Positions 26,095 through 35,101 of a DNA stretch of 64,000 bases are shown in pieces. Under the pieces are notes generated by a model. That model saw nothing but the letters and a program-made list of their open reading frames with translations. It searched no databases and was not told the DNA's origin. This stretch comes from Metapseudomonas resinovorans DSM 21078 (GTDB taxonomy: Bacteria; Pseudomonadota; Gammaproteobacteria; Pseudomonadales; Pseudomonadaceae), in assembly GCF_000423545.1 (NCBI RefSeq), contig NZ_AUIE01000001.1, positions 372,001-436,000 on the forward strand. The letters are read 5' to 3'. Position 1 is the stretch's first letter. Every line of letters begins with the position of its first letter. The translations under genes and the position numbers were made by a program.

Positions 26095-26724
26095 GTGAGT
26101 CAATTTTTCCAGATACATCCGGAGAATCCGCAGCCGCGCCTGATCAAGCAAGCGGTGGAGATTGTCAAGGCGGGCGGGGTGATCGTCTATCCCACCGATT
26201 CGTCTTACGCTCTGGGATGCCTGATCGGTGACAAGAACGCGGTTGAACGTATTCGCCGACTGCGTCGCCTGGATGAGAAACACAATTTCACCCTGGTGTG
26301 CCGCGATCTGTCCGAGATCGGTTTGTTCGCCAAGGTGGATACCGCAGCGTTCCGCCTGATCAAGGCGCATACGCCCGGCCCTTACACTTTTATTCTTAGC
26401 GCCACCCGTGAAGTTCCGCGCATGCTGATGCACCCGAAACGGCGCACCATTGGCATGCGGGTACCGGACCACCCCATTGCCCTGGCGTTGCTGGAGCAAC
26501 TGGGCGCGCCCCTGATGAGCACCAGCCTGATCCTGCCGGGTGAAGAACTGCCGATGAGCGACCCCTACGAGATGCGCCAGATTCTCGAACATCAGGTCGA
26601 CCTGATCATCGACGGCGGTCACGGCGGCATGGCTGCGTCCACCGTGATCAACCTCTCAGAAGGCGAGCCCGAGGTGGTGCGCGTGGGCTGCGGCGACCCG
26701 CAGCCTTTCCTCGACGAGGACTGA
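26095..26724 (+). CDS. yciO: YciO-family Sua5/YrdC-like protein
   Basis: A 209-residue protein from the GTG preceded by GGGAGA; the longer frame overlaps the PHP gene. The YrdC fold is seen in VKAGGVIVYPTDSSYALGC (about residues 23-41), the Lys/Arg site RLDEKHNFTLVCRDLSEIG, TPGPYTFIL and RTIGMRVPDHPIA. YrdC/Sua5 proteins make threonylcarbamoyl-AMP for t6A37 in tRNA; YciO is a paralogue with weak activity. It forms a two-gene unit with the PHP gene. Confidence 0.9.
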   Translation: MSQFFQIHPENPQPRLIKQAVEIVKAGGVIVYPTDSSYALGCLIGDKNAVERIRRLRRLDEKHNFTLVCRDLSEIGLFAKVDTAAFRLIKAHTPGPYTFILSATREVPRMLMHPKRRTIGMRVPDHPIALALLEQLGAPLMSTSLILPGEELPMSDPYEMRQILEHQVDLIIDGGHGGMAASTVINLSEGEPEVVRVGCGDPQPFLDED

Positions 26725-26733
26725 GCTCCCCGC

Positions 26734-27090
26734 TCAAAGCAGGATCGCCACCAGGATTATCACCAGCAGGATGATGATGAAGTCAGTACTGCTGATGTTC
26801 CCACCCGCAGGTGCTGCGTTCATTTTTTGCGCAAGCTGGGCGGCTTCCTCATGGGTCAGGGCCTGTGCCCGCGTGCGTGCCGTGGCGGCATCCACGCCCA
26901 TGGCGCGCATCTGATCCTGAACCTCGGATTGACTGAGGAAGGCGTCGATCCTGTCGTGATCACCGGATTGCTGTTGGGTCGCGATGGCTTCATCGGTGCC
27001 GATCATGCCCGCCTGCGCTGTTGTAACCGGCACCAGGCCGAGGCAGACGAACAAGAGGACGGTACTGAAAATCAGGGCGAACAGTTTCAT
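26734..27090 (-). CDS. PA2779-family small exported protein (DUF6627)
   Basis: A 118-residue protein, read from the ATG behind AGGAGG giving MKLFALIFS. A signal peptide ending AQAGMIGTDEAIA, a helical region with VQDQMRAMGVDAATARTRAQ, and a hydrophobic C-terminal anchor (about residues 100-118, IIILLVIILVAILL). These three parts are diagnostic of the PA2779-like group. Its partner, a PA2778-like cysteine peptidase, is not adjacent here. The function is unknown. It converges with yciO. Confidence 0.85.
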   Translation of the reverse strand: MKLFALIFSTVLLFVCLGLVPVTTAQAGMIGTDEAIATQQQSGDHDRIDAFLSQSEVQDQMRAMGVDAATARTRAQALTHEEAAQLAQKMNAAPAGGNISSTDFIIILLVIILVAILL

Positions 27091-27257
27091 CGGAACCTCC
27101 TTGGGCGTTTCGCTCCAGACCTGACCAAGGGCGCTGCGTTGTACTTTTTTAGTCTGGCACATGGTGCTAATTTGCCCGCTTTCCCGCCGACCGGTCCTAC
27201 CCGATAGGCTTCAACCGAGGGCAGCAGCGCGCAGCGGCCGAGCAACGAGAGGAATAC

Positions 27258-28085
27258 ATGCACGAAACGCCGCTAAACGAGTCGCCGGATCCCCAGGCGG
27301 GCGCCCAGCAGGAGCTGCCCTTCGCCCTGGTCTACGGCCAGGCGGTGACTGAGCTGCCGCAAGACCTGTATATCCCACCGGATGCGCTGGAAGTCTTCCT
27401 CGAGGCCTTCGAAGGCCCTCTCGACCTGCTGCTGTACCTGATCCGCAAGCAGAACATTGACATCCTCGACATCCCGGTCGCGGCCATCACCCACCAGTAC
27501 ATGGCCTACGTCGAGCTGATGAAGTCGGTACGCCTGGAGCTGGCCGCCGAGTACCTGGTCATGGCCGCCATGCTAGCCGAGATCAAGTCGCGCATGCTGC
27601 TGCCGCGCTCGAACGAGGCGGAAGAGGAAGAAGACGATCCGCGCGCCGAGCTGATCCGCCGCCTCCAGGAGTACGAACGCTTCAAGGCGGCTGCCGAAGG
27701 CATCGATCAACTGCCTCGCGTGGGGCGCGACCTCATTGTTCCGCGCGTGGATGCACCGGACGCGCGAGCGCGCAAGCTGCTGCCTGATGTCGCCCTGGAA
27801 GAGGTCCTGCTGTCCATGGCCGAGGTGTTGCGCCGCGCGGATATGTTCGAAAGCCACCAGGTAACCCGTGAGGCGCTGTCCACCCGCGAACGTATGAGCG
27901 AGGTGCTGGAAAAGCTCAAGGGCGGGGCTTTCGTACCTTTCGTCGTGCTGTTCACGGTCGAGGAAGGTCGTCTTGGCGTCGTGGTCACCTTCATGGCGGT
28001 GCTGGAGCTGATCAAGGAACAGCTGGTTGAACTGGTGCAGAATGAGCCATTTGCCCCCATTCACGTTCGGGCGCGAGCCGAGTAG
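27258..28085 (+). CDS. scpA: Segregation and condensation protein ScpA
   Basis: A 275-residue kleisin. After a variable ~30-residue N-terminus the core starts LEVFLEAFEGPLDLLLYLIRKQNIDILDIPVA and continues AAEYLVMAAMLAEIKSRMLLP. The C-terminal winged helix (about residues 230-270) reads VVTFMAVLELIKEQLVEL. ScpA bridges SMC heads in the condensin complex for chromosome segregation; pseudomonads carry SMC-ScpAB as well as MksB. It is immediately followed by scpB with no gap. Confidence 0.95.
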   Translation: MHETPLNESPDPQAGAQQELPFALVYGQAVTELPQDLYIPPDALEVFLEAFEGPLDLLLYLIRKQNIDILDIPVAAITHQYMAYVELMKSVRLELAAEYLVMAAMLAEIKSRMLLPRSNEAEEEEDDPRAELIRRLQEYERFKAAAEGIDQLPRVGRDLIVPRVDAPDARARKLLPDVALEEVLLSMAEVLRRADMFESHQVTREALSTRERMSEVLEKLKGGAFVPFVVLFTVEEGRLGVVVTFMAVLELIKEQLVELVQNEPFAPIHVRARAE

Positions 28086-28874
28086 ATGAACCTCAACGAT
28101 CCCAAGGAACTTGCGTCGCTGCTGGAAGCTTTCCTCCTGGCGTCCGGCAAGCCTCTGTCGCTGGAGCGCCTGGCCGAACTCTTCGAAGAGGCCGAGCGCC
28201 CCGAGCTGTCGGTGATCCGTTCGGCCCTGGCCATCCTCGCCAAAAGTTGCGAGAAACGTGCGTTCGAACTGCGCGAGGTTGCCTCTGGCTACCGTCTGCA
28301 GATTCGCGAGCGTTTCTCGCCCTGGGTTGGCCGGCTCTGGGAGGAGCGGCCGCAGCGCTACTCGCGCGCGATGCTGGAGACCCTGGCCCTGGTGGCCTAT
28401 CGGCAGCCCATTACCCGTGGCGAAATCGAGGATATTCGCGGTGTTGCGGTCAATAGCCAGATCGTCAAGACACTGTTGGAGCGGGAGTGGATTCGGGTGG
28501 TCGGCTATCGCGACGTACCCGGAAAACCGGCCATGTTCGCCACCACGCGCGCATTTCTCGACCACTTCAACCTGAAGAGCCTGGAAGAGCTCCCGCCGTT
28601 GGCCGCCCTGCGTGAGCTGGAACCCGAGCCGGTGCTGGAGCTGGACGACGGCGATGCGCCAGTGCCCGAAGGGTTGCAGGCCCGTGCGGACGCCGAACAG
28701 CTTGCCGAGCCGCGCGTGGAAACCAGTTTCCGCTCCCTGCTGGCCGAGCTCGACACCATGGAAGAGGGTCTGAAGACCGACTTCGACGATCTGCTGCTCG
28801 ATGAGGCCGACGAAGCGGAAGCCGTTATTGCCGAAGCCGACGACGAGTCGCTTCCGGACGAAACCCTGCATTGA
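28086..28874 (+). CDS. scpB: Segregation and condensation protein ScpB
   Basis: A 262-residue protein with two winged-helix domains (about residues 8-80 and 90-165): LASLLEAFLLASGKPLSLERLAELF, then ALVAYRQPITRGEIEDIRGVAVNSQIVKTLLEREWI and the GYRDVPGKPAMFATT wing. The last ~85 residues are an acidic low-complexity tail usual in this genus. ScpB dimers bind ScpA in the SMC complex. It is coupled to scpA, and rluB follows 109 bases later. Confidence 0.95.
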   Translation: MNLNDPKELASLLEAFLLASGKPLSLERLAELFEEAERPELSVIRSALAILAKSCEKRAFELREVASGYRLQIRERFSPWVGRLWEERPQRYSRAMLETLALVAYRQPITRGEIEDIRGVAVNSQIVKTLLEREWIRVVGYRDVPGKPAMFATTRAFLDHFNLKSLEELPPLAALRELEPEPVLELDDGDAPVPEGLQARADAEQLAEPRVETSFRSLLAELDTMEEGLKTDFDDLLLDEADEAEAVIAEADDESLPDETLH

Positions 28875-28983
28875 CACCACCGGTCAGCGGACAGGCTGAC
28901 GCCGGGCCTTTGCTCAACTAGCCTCAGTGCCAGCGGCCGCGTATGATGCGCGGCCTTTTACTGCTACACCGGGAGGTGCCCAG

Positions 28984-30240
28984 ATGAGTGACGTCGAATA
29001 CAGCCCCACAGGGGAAAAGCTGCAGAAGGTCCTGGCCCGTATGGGGCTGGCTTCTCGCCGCGATATAGAGGCCTGGATCACTGAAGGCCGAGTGAAGGTC
29101 AACGGCGAAGCCGCCACCCTTGGTCAGCGCGTCGACAGCCATGACGCCATCAGCGTCGATGGTCGTCTGCTCAAGCGCGAAGAAGAAGTCGAGAGCGTCC
29201 GCCGCGTACTGATCTACAACAAGCCCGAAGGCGAAGTCTGCACCCGCGACGACCCGGAAGGCCGTCCCACGGTGTTCGAGCGCCTGCCGCGCCTGAAGGC
29301 CGGCCGTTGGATCAACGTCGGTCGCCTGGACATCAACACCACCGGCCTGCTGCTGTTCACCACTGACGGTGAACTGGCCAACCGCCTGATGCACCCCTCC
29401 TACGAGATGGACCGCGAGTACGCCGTGCGCGTGCGCGGCGAAGTCACCGAGGAGATGCTGGAGAACCTCAAGCAGGGCGTGATGCTGGATGACGGCCCTG
29501 CGAAGTTCACCGACATCAAGGAAGCGCCGGGTGGTGAAGGCTTCAACCACTGGTACCACTGCGTGGTGATGGAAGGCCGTAACCGTGAAGTGCGTCGTCT
29601 CTGGGAATCCCAGGGGTTGGTGGTCAGTCGCTTGAAGCGCGTGCGCTTCGGCCCGGTATTCATCACCTCCGACCTGACCATGGGTCGCTGGCGTGAGATG
29701 GGCCAGAACGAGGTGGATATCCTCAGCACTGAAGTCGGTCTGAAGCCTGTGGCTCTTCCGGCCATGAAGGGCAAGTTCCGCGAGAAGCTGGATCGCCTGC
29801 AGCGCAAGTCGGCCAAGCCGGTGGGCGCTCGTGGTCCGCGCAGCGAAGGTGGCGAGCGTCCGGCTCGTGGCCCGCGCAGCGAAGGTGGCGAGCGTCCGGC
29901 TCGTGGCCCGCGCAGCGAAGGTGGGGAGCGTCCGGCTCGTGGCCCGCGCAGCGAAGGTGGCGAACGCCCGGCCCGTGCTCCTCGCCGCGATGGCGACGAG
30001 CGTCCGGCTCGGGGTCCTCGCCGTGACGGTGATGAACGTCCTGCCCGCGCTCCGCGTGGCACGCCGGTAGCTGATCGTCCGCGTGACGAGAACAAGAAGC
30101 GCCCGGCCAAGTCTCACGGTGAGCGTCCGGCCGTGGAACTGGCGGACCGTCCGACTCGCAAGCCCCAGCGTCCACCGCACAAGCGCAGCGGTCCGGCGGG
30201 TGGCGAAGGTCAGCGTCCGGGCTTCGGTCGCAAGCGCTGA
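28984..30240 (+). CDS. rluB: 23S rRNA pseudouridine(2605) synthase RluB with repetitive C-terminal tail
   Basis: A 418-residue protein, started at the ATG behind GGGAGGTG. The S4 RNA-binding domain (EKLQKVLARMGLASRRD, residues ~11-70) precedes the catalytic motif GRLDINTTGLLLFT with Asp near residue 118. RluB makes pseudouridine 2605 in helix 89-93 of 23S rRNA. After residue ~275 comes a basic, Arg/Gly/Pro-rich tail with six 12-residue repeats (GPRSEGGERPAR type) that probably binds RNA non-specifically. It is last of the scpA-scpB-rluB unit and is followed by a clear terminator. Confidence 0.92.
   Translation: MSDVEYSPTGEKLQKVLARMGLASRRDIEAWITEGRVKVNGEAATLGQRVDSHDAISVDGRLLKREEEVESVRRVLIYNKPEGEVCTRDDPEGRPTVFERLPRLKAGRWINVGRLDINTTGLLLFTTDGELANRLMHPSYEMDREYAVRVRGEVTEEMLENLKQGVMLDDGPAKFTDIKEAPGGEGFNHWYHCVVMEGRNREVRRLWESQGLVVSRLKRVRFGPVFITSDLTMGRWREMGQNEVDILSTEVGLKPVALPAMKGKFREKLDRLQRKSAKPVGARGPRSEGGERPARGPRSEGGERPARGPRSEGGERPARGPRSEGGERPARAPRRDGDERPARGPRRDGDERPARAPRGTPVADRPRDENKKRPAKSHGERPAVELADRPTRKPQRPPHKRSGPAGGEGQRPGFGRKR
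29833..30048 (+). repeat. Six 36-bp tandem repeats in rluB
   Basis: The repeat encodes GPRSEGGERPAR four times with near-identical DNA, then APRRDGDERPAR and GPRRDGDERPAR. The number of units is likely to vary between strains by slippage without changing frame. Confidence 0.9.
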
Positions 30241-30255
30241 TTCAAGGCAGAATGA

Positions 30256-30283
30256 AGAAGGGGCTCTCATGAGCCCCTTTTTA
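30256..30283 (+). terminator. Rho-independent terminator after rluB
   Basis: A 9-bp perfect stem AAGGGGCTC/GAGCCCCTT with loop TCAT followed by T5, 18 bases after the rluB stop. Confidence 0.9.
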
Positions 30284-30331
30284 CTGTCTGCTTCTCTGTG
30301 CGAACTCGTTCGCGACTGGCTACAAGGTACC

Positions 30332-31258
30332 TCAGCCGGCCATGGAGAGGCGGTTGCGGCCTTCGCGCTTGGCCACGTAGAGCGCGTTGTCCGCACGGCG
30401 TAGCAAGCTCTCTACGGATTCCGCCGGCAGAAGCGTGGCGCAGCCGAGGCTGATCGAGAGGTCCAAGGGGTGACCCTGCACCAGGTATTGCAGTTCAAGG
30501 ATGCCCAGGCGCAGGCGTTCACCTACCAGGGCGGCGGCTTCGCGGCAGGTGCCTGAGAGCAGTACGAGGAATTCCTCTCCGCCGAAGCGGAACACCATAT
30601 CAACGTTGCGCAGGCGTGCCTTGAGCGTGTTGGCGACGGCTTTCAGGACTTCATCGCCGGTGCCATGGCCGTATTCGTCGTTGATGCGCTTGAAGTGATC
30701 AATGTCCAGCATCAGTACCGACAGCGGCTGCAGATTGCGTCGGGCGAGGTCCACTTCACGCTGAAGGGTCTGCTCCATGGCGATGCGATTGCCCGTGTCG
30801 GTCAGCGGGTCGCGCAGGGCGCTCTGGATCGCGGCACGGTAGAGCAGGGCGTTGCGCAGCGGAAAGAGCAAAGTGGCGAGCAGGGATTCCAGCTGGTTCA
30901 GTTCCTGTTCGTCGAAGCGCTGGTTGCGCCGGAAAATCAGTTCGCCCAGGTACTCACCTTCATGGGTCAGGCGATAGCCGGCGGAGTGGCTGGAGCGGCT
31001 GCCGTACTCGAGACGTAGGTCACTGCTCTGGTGCTGGTAAGCCAGGGCGTCGAGGGCAACCAGGCGCTGCACTTCGCTGAAGAACAGGCTGACGATGCGC
31101 TCCACCTCCAGGCTGGTCTGCAGTTGCAGATTCAACTGGCGACGCAGCTCCGCCAGGCTGAGGGGGCGCAACTTGGGCTGGCGGTTACCGGAGAAACCGA
31201 GGCGCTGCAGCTTGGCGGCGTCAAAATCGATGGTGTTGGACTGTGTGGGAGGAACCAT
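30332..31258 (-). CDS. Diguanylate cyclase (GGDEF protein, PA3177-like)
   Basis: A 308-residue soluble protein from the ATG giving MVPPTQS; an in-frame start seven codons upstream is possible. Residues ~30-140 form a GAF-like sensory domain. The GGDEF domain (about 145-305) has the active motif GGEEF and, five residues before it, RNVD, which fits the inhibitory c-di-GMP-binding I-site RxxD. It is therefore predicted to be an active, product-inhibited cyclase. It has no membrane segment. The upstream region (31260-31370) is AT-rich and may carry its promoter. Confidence 0.9.
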   Translation of the reverse strand: MVPPTQSNTIDFDAAKLQRLGFSGNRQPKLRPLSLAELRRQLNLQLQTSLEVERIVSLFFSEVQRLVALDALAYQHQSSDLRLEYGSRSSHSAGYRLTHEGEYLGELIFRRNQRFDEQELNQLESLLATLLFPLRNALLYRAAIQSALRDPLTDTGNRIAMEQTLQREVDLARRNLQPLSVLMLDIDHFKRINDEYGHGTGDEVLKAVANTLKARLRNVDMVFRFGGEEFLVLLSGTCREAAALVGERLRLGILELQYLVQGHPLDLSISLGCATLLPAESVESLLRRADNALYVAKREGRNRLSMAG

Positions 31259-31373
31259 GGAGTTGAACCTCTGACGCAAATTGCGACGACACCAGGCATG
31301 GAGCTATTTTCGTGCCAGGAGTTCGTTGATTATAAAAAATCATTTAATTTCAATTGCTTAGCTGTTGTCTGTC

Positions 31374-31390
31374 GGCTTGCGAGGCAAGCC
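31374..31390. repeat. Perfect short palindrome in the diguanylate cyclase/yciK gap
   Basis: GGCTTGC-GAG-GCAAGCC, without a T-run on either side. It may end the yciK transcript or be a dispersed hairpin. Confidence 0.5.
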
Positions 31391-31497
31391 TTTGCCGGGT
31401 TAATGGCGAAACAGTGGCAATGTGATGCCGTTCACAGGAAAGGTCGCCGGAAATCTGGCGAAGGCTGCGGCGGTCGGATGACCGCCGCGGAGGGAAG

Positions 31498-32238
31498 TCA
31501 TTGCGCGTCGAAAGCCTGGCCGTTCACTCCAGCGCTGTCCGGCCCCATGAGATAGAGGTAGACCGGCATGATCTCGGCGGGTTCCGGATTGTTGTCAGGG
31601 TTTTCACCTGGATAGGCCTGGGCGCGCATATCAGTGCGCGTCGCGCCGGGGTTGATGCTGTTGGCACGTACGCTGGCGATGCCGTCCACTTCGTCGGCCA
31701 GGACCTGCATCAGGCCTTCGGTGGCGAACTTGGACACCGCATAGGCGCCCCAATAGGCCCGTCCTTTGCGGCCAACGCTACTGGAGGTGAAGATCACCGA
31801 GGCGTCCTTGGACAGCTTCAGAAGCGGCAGCAGGGTGCTGGTCAGCATGAACATGGCGTTGACGTTGACTTGCATGACGCGCATGAAGTTGTCGCCCGAG
31901 AGCTGCTCGATGGGGGTGCGGGGGCCAAGGATCGAGGCGTTGTGCAGCACGCCGTCGATGCGTCCGAACTCCGTCTCCAGGGTTGCTGCCAGTTCGTCGT
32001 ACTGGTGCGGCTGGGCGGTTTCCAGGTTGAAGGGGATCACCGCGGGTTGCGGGTGGCCGGCGGCCTCGATCTCGTCGTAGACGGCGTTCAGGCTGGCCTC
32101 GGTCTTGCCCAGCAGTAGCACGGTGGCGCCGTGAGCGGCAAAGGTCTTGGCGGCCGCTGCGCCGATGCCGCGGCCGGCTCCGGTGATCAGAATGACCCGG
32201 TCCTTGAGCAAGTCGGGGCGGGCGGAATACTGGAACAT
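31498..32238 (-). CDS. yciK: YciK-family short-chain dehydrogenase
   Basis: A 246-residue SDR. The cofactor motif is ILITGAGRGIG (about residues 16-26), the NNAG-like motif is LHNASILGP, and the active site has Ser of SSSVGRKG and Tyr-x-x-x-Lys in YAVSK (about 159-163). YciK has no firmly known substrate. It follows mupP on the minus strand across 28 bases, so it belongs to the ubiG-mupP-yciK unit seen in many pseudomonads. Confidence 0.93.
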   Translation of the reverse strand: MFQYSARPDLLKDRVILITGAGRGIGAAAAKTFAAHGATVLLLGKTEASLNAVYDEIEAAGHPQPAVIPFNLETAQPHQYDELAATLETEFGRIDGVLHNASILGPRTPIEQLSGDNFMRVMQVNVNAMFMLTSTLLPLLKLSKDASVIFTSSSVGRKGRAYWGAYAVSKFATEGLMQVLADEVDGIASVRANSINPGATRTDMRAQAYPGENPDNNPEPAEIMPVYLYLMGPDSAGVNGQAFDAQ

Positions 32239-32266
32239 GTGAATCTCCTTCGGGGCGCTGCCGGTG

Positions 32267-32938
32267 TCAGCAGCTGCACAGCGCGCGGTCGAGCACGGCG
32301 CGCAATTCGAGCGGGTGGTCGACTACTACATCGGCGCCCCAGTGGGCGGGGTTGTCGCTTGGGTGGATATAGCCGTAGCTGACCGCCGCGGTGCGGGTGC
32401 CGGCGGCGCGGCCGGACTCGATGTCGCGAAGGTCGTCACCGACGAAGAGCACACTGGCCGGGTCCAGGTTCAGCTTGCTGCAAGCCAGCAGCAGCATTTC
32501 CGGGTCCGGCTTGCTGTTCTTCACGTGATCGGGGCAGATCAGCACGGCGGAGCGCCCGGCCAGGCCGAGCTGCTCCATGATCGGCTCGGCGTAGCGTACC
32601 GGCTTGTTGGTCACTACGCCCCAGATCAGCTTGGCTTGCTCGATATCCGCCAGCAGTTGGTCGATGCCGTCGAAGGGGCGGGTGAGCACTGCGCAGTGGC
32701 TCTGGTAGCGCTCCAGGAACTCCAGGCGCAGGGGCTCGAGCTGCGGGTCCTCCGGGTCCATCTCGAAGGTGATGGCGACCATGGCGCGGGCGCCGCCGGA
32801 GACCACGTCGCGGATCAGCTTTTTGTCCAGGGGGGGCAGGCCGCGTTCGGTGCGCATGGCCTGGCAGATGGCGATGAAATCGGGCGCCGAGTCGAGCAGG
32901 GTGCCGTCCATATCGAAAAGTACCGCTTGAAGGCGCAT
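32267..32938 (-). CDS. mupP: N-acetylmuramic acid 6-phosphate phosphatase MupP
   Basis: A 223-residue HAD-family phosphatase. The start is the ATG 8 bases after AGGAG; a GTG overlapping the ubiG stop is possible. The HAD motifs are FDMDGTLLD (motif I), VVTNKP (II), KPDPEMLL (III) and [12 protein letters not shown] (IV). MupP acts in the MurU peptidoglycan recycling route of Pseudomonas, removing phosphate from MurNAc-6P, and it influences AmpC induction. The older annotation of such genes is phosphoglycolate phosphatase (gph); position beside ubiG supports MupP. Confidence 0.88.
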   Translation of the reverse strand: MRLQAVLFDMDGTLLDSAPDFIAICQAMRTERGLPPLDKKLIRDVVSGGARAMVAITFEMDPEDPQLEPLRLEFLERYQSHCAVLTRPFDGIDQLLADIEQAKLIWGVVTNKPVRYAEPIMEQLGLAGRSAVLICPDHVKNSKPDPEMLLLACSKLNLDPASVLFVGDDLRDIESGRAAGTRTAAVSYGYIHPSDNPAHWGADVVVDHPLELRAVLDRALCSC

Positions 32939-32943
32939 GCCGG

Positions 32944-33642
32944 TCACTCCTCGCGCAGGGTCTGGATCATGTAGTTGACGTCGACGTCGCCTTCCAGCTT
33001 GTAGTGCTTGGTCAGCGGGTTGTAGGTCAGGCCGATGATGTCTTTCACCTGCAGGCCTGCGACGCGGCTCCAGGCGCCGAGCTCGGAGGGGCGGATGAAT
33101 TTCTTGAAGTCGTGGGTGCCGCGCGGCAGCAGGCCCATGATGTACTCGGCGCCGACGATGGCGAAGAGGTAAGCCTTGGGGTTGCGGTTGATGGTGGAGA
33201 AGAACACCTGGCCGCCCGGCTTGACCAGGGTGTAGCAGGCGCGGATCACCGAAGCCGGATCGGGCACGTGCTCAAGCATTTCCATGCAGGTGACCACGTC
33301 GAACTGACCGGGCATCTCGGCGGCCAGGCCTTCAGCCGTGATGCGGCGGTATTCGACCGGTACGCCGGATTCCAGTTGGTGCAGTTGGGCGACCGCCAGC
33401 GGGGCTTCGCCCATGTCGATGCCGGTAACGGTGGCGCCACGCTGCGCCATCGATTCGCTGAGGATGCCGCCGCCGCACCCGACATCCAGCACCTTCTTGC
33501 CGGCCAGCTTGACGCGCTCGTCAATCCAGTTGACCCGCAGGGGGTTGATGTCGTGCAGGGGTTTGAACTCGCTCTCGCGGTCCCACCAGCGGTGGGCGAG
33601 GGCCTCGAACTTGGCGATTTCGACGTGATCGACGTTGGTCAT
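32944..33642 (-). CDS. ubiG: Ubiquinone biosynthesis O-methyltransferase UbiG
   Basis: A 232-residue SAM-dependent methyltransferase. The N-terminus [25 protein letters not shown] is characteristic, followed by [16 protein letters not shown] (SAM motif I), GIDMGEAP and [12 protein letters not shown]. It catalyses both O-methylations in ubiquinone biosynthesis at the membrane surface. It is coupled to mupP, with a 5-base gap to the mupP start. Confidence 0.96.
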   Translation of the reverse strand: MTNVDHVEIAKFEALAHRWWDRESEFKPLHDINPLRVNWIDERVKLAGKKVLDVGCGGGILSESMAQRGATVTGIDMGEAPLAVAQLHQLESGVPVEYRRITAEGLAAEMPGQFDVVTCMEMLEHVPDPASVIRACYTLVKPGGQVFFSTINRNPKAYLFAIVGAEYIMGLLPRGTHDFKKFIRPSELGAWSRVAGLQVKDIIGLTYNPLTKHYKLEGDVDVNYMIQTLREE

Positions 33643-33663
33643 GGGATGTCCTCGAAACAGAAT

Positions 33664-34989
33664 TCAGCGGCCGGCGATGCGATCGCCCCAGGCGCGGGCA
33701 GTGGCGCCCAGGCGCTCTTCGTCCAGGCGCGTCAGGCGGCCGTCGTCCAGCAGTTGCCTGCCGTCGACCCAGAGGTGCCGCACCGAGTCGCGCCCGGTGG
33801 CATAGATAAGTTGGGAAACCGGGTCGTAGACCGGTTGCTGGGCGAGCCCGGAGAGGTCGAAGGCCACCACGTCGGCGGCTTTGCCTACTTCCAGGGAGCC
33901 AGTGTCCTGGTCGATTCCCAAGGCGCGTGCGCCGTTGAGGGTGGCCATGCGCAAGGCGCGATGGGCATCCAGGGCGCTGGCCGAGCCGGACACGGCCTTG
34001 GCCAGGAGGGCCGCAGTGCGGGTTTCGCCTAGCAGGTCCAGGTCATTGTTGCTGGCTGCGCCATCAGTGCCAACGGCGACATTAACGCCGGCCTGCCAGA
34101 GGCGTTCCACTGGGCAGAATCCGCTGGCCAGCTTGAGATTGGATTCCGGGCAGTGGATCACGTTGCTGTTGCTTTCCACCAGCAGGGCAATGTCCGCGTC
34201 ATCTACCTGGGTCATGTGCACGGCCTGGAAGCGCGGGCCGAGAAGGCCGAGGCGTGCAAGGCGTGCCATCGGACGCTCGCCGCGCAGGTCCAGGCTTTGC
34301 TGGACCTCGAAGGCGGTTTCCTGGACATGCATATGAATGCCGGCGTCCAGTTCTTCGGCGAGTACGCGGATATCCTCGAGCTTGTCGTCACTGACGCTAT
34401 AAGGTGCGTGGGGGCCGAAGGCGACCTTGATGCGCGGGTGGTGCTTGAGATCGCTGAACAGCTCGACGCCTCGACGGATTGCTTCGGCTGCGTCGACGGC
34501 GCCCGGGATGGGGAAGTCCAGCACCGGGATCGCCAGTTGGGCCTTGATTCCGGCGGTATGGATGGCAGAACTGGCCTGGGCCGGGAAGAAATACATGTCG
34601 GAGAAGCAACTGATGCCGCCCTTGATCTGCTCGGCCACGGCCAGTTCGGTACCGTCTCGGACAAATGTCTCATTGACCCACTTGGCCTCGGCGGGCCAGA
34701 TGTGTTCCTGTAGCCAGGTCATCAGCGGCAGGTCGTCGGCCAGTCCGCGGAACAGGGTCATCGCGGCATGGCCGTGGGCGTTGATCAGGCCGGGAGCCAG
34801 CAGCATGCCCGGCAGTTCGCGGCGCTCACGGGCGTTAGCGCGCAGCGCTACGTCTCTGGGTGCGAGCAGGGCGATACGACCGTCGCGAATGCCCAGCGCA
34901 TGATCCCGCAGGACCACGCCGGCAGGCTCTACCGGAACTATCCAGGACGGGAGCAGTAGCAGATCGAGCGGGGCGTTGGGGCTGGGCAT
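33664..34989 (-). CDS. mtaD: 5'-methylthioadenosine/S-adenosylhomocysteine deaminase (PA3170 type)
   Basis: A 441-residue amidohydrolase, started at MPSPNAP. The metal motif is NAHGHAAM, followed by [22 protein letters not shown] and [13 protein letters not shown], characteristic of the TrzA/MtaD branch. In P. aeruginosa the homologue deaminates methylthioadenosine to methylthioinosine, starting an alternative methionine salvage route; this function is known for the family and inferred here. The divergent mtnA gene encodes a downstream salvage enzyme, which supports the assignment over chlorohydrolase or guanine deaminase. Confidence 0.85.
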   Translation of the reverse strand: MPSPNAPLDLLLLPSWIVPVEPAGVVLRDHALGIRDGRIALLAPRDVALRANARERRELPGMLLAPGLINAHGHAAMTLFRGLADDLPLMTWLQEHIWPAEAKWVNETFVRDGTELAVAEQIKGGISCFSDMYFFPAQASSAIHTAGIKAQLAIPVLDFPIPGAVDAAEAIRRGVELFSDLKHHPRIKVAFGPHAPYSVSDDKLEDIRVLAEELDAGIHMHVQETAFEVQQSLDLRGERPMARLARLGLLGPRFQAVHMTQVDDADIALLVESNSNVIHCPESNLKLASGFCPVERLWQAGVNVAVGTDGAASNNDLDLLGETRTAALLAKAVSGSASALDAHRALRMATLNGARALGIDQDTGSLEVGKAADVVAFDLSGLAQQPVYDPVSQLIYATGRDSVRHLWVDGRQLLDDGRLTRLDEERLGATARAWGDRIAGR

Positions 34990-35055
34990 GGAGGCGCATC
35001 CTGGGCGCAAAATGAAGTGGCGGCAGTATACCCGAGCCAGATAGGCTCCGGCTCG

Positions 35056-35063
35056 CTATAATC
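35056..35063 (+). promoter_or_regulatory. -10 box candidate for mtnA
   Basis: The consensus hexamer TATAAT stands at 35057-35062, 40 bases before the mtnA ATG, in the divergent gap with mtaD. No good -35 box is evident, so the assignment is provisional. Confidence 0.5.
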
Positions 35064-35101
35064 TGCGGTTTTTCCGCGAGTTACGGGTGGCGAGGTGGGC
35101 G

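Noticed and set aside
27573-28880. Minus-strand frame across scpA and scpB
   Set aside because: It is a shadow of the scpAB genes and has no plausible ribosome-binding site or domain.
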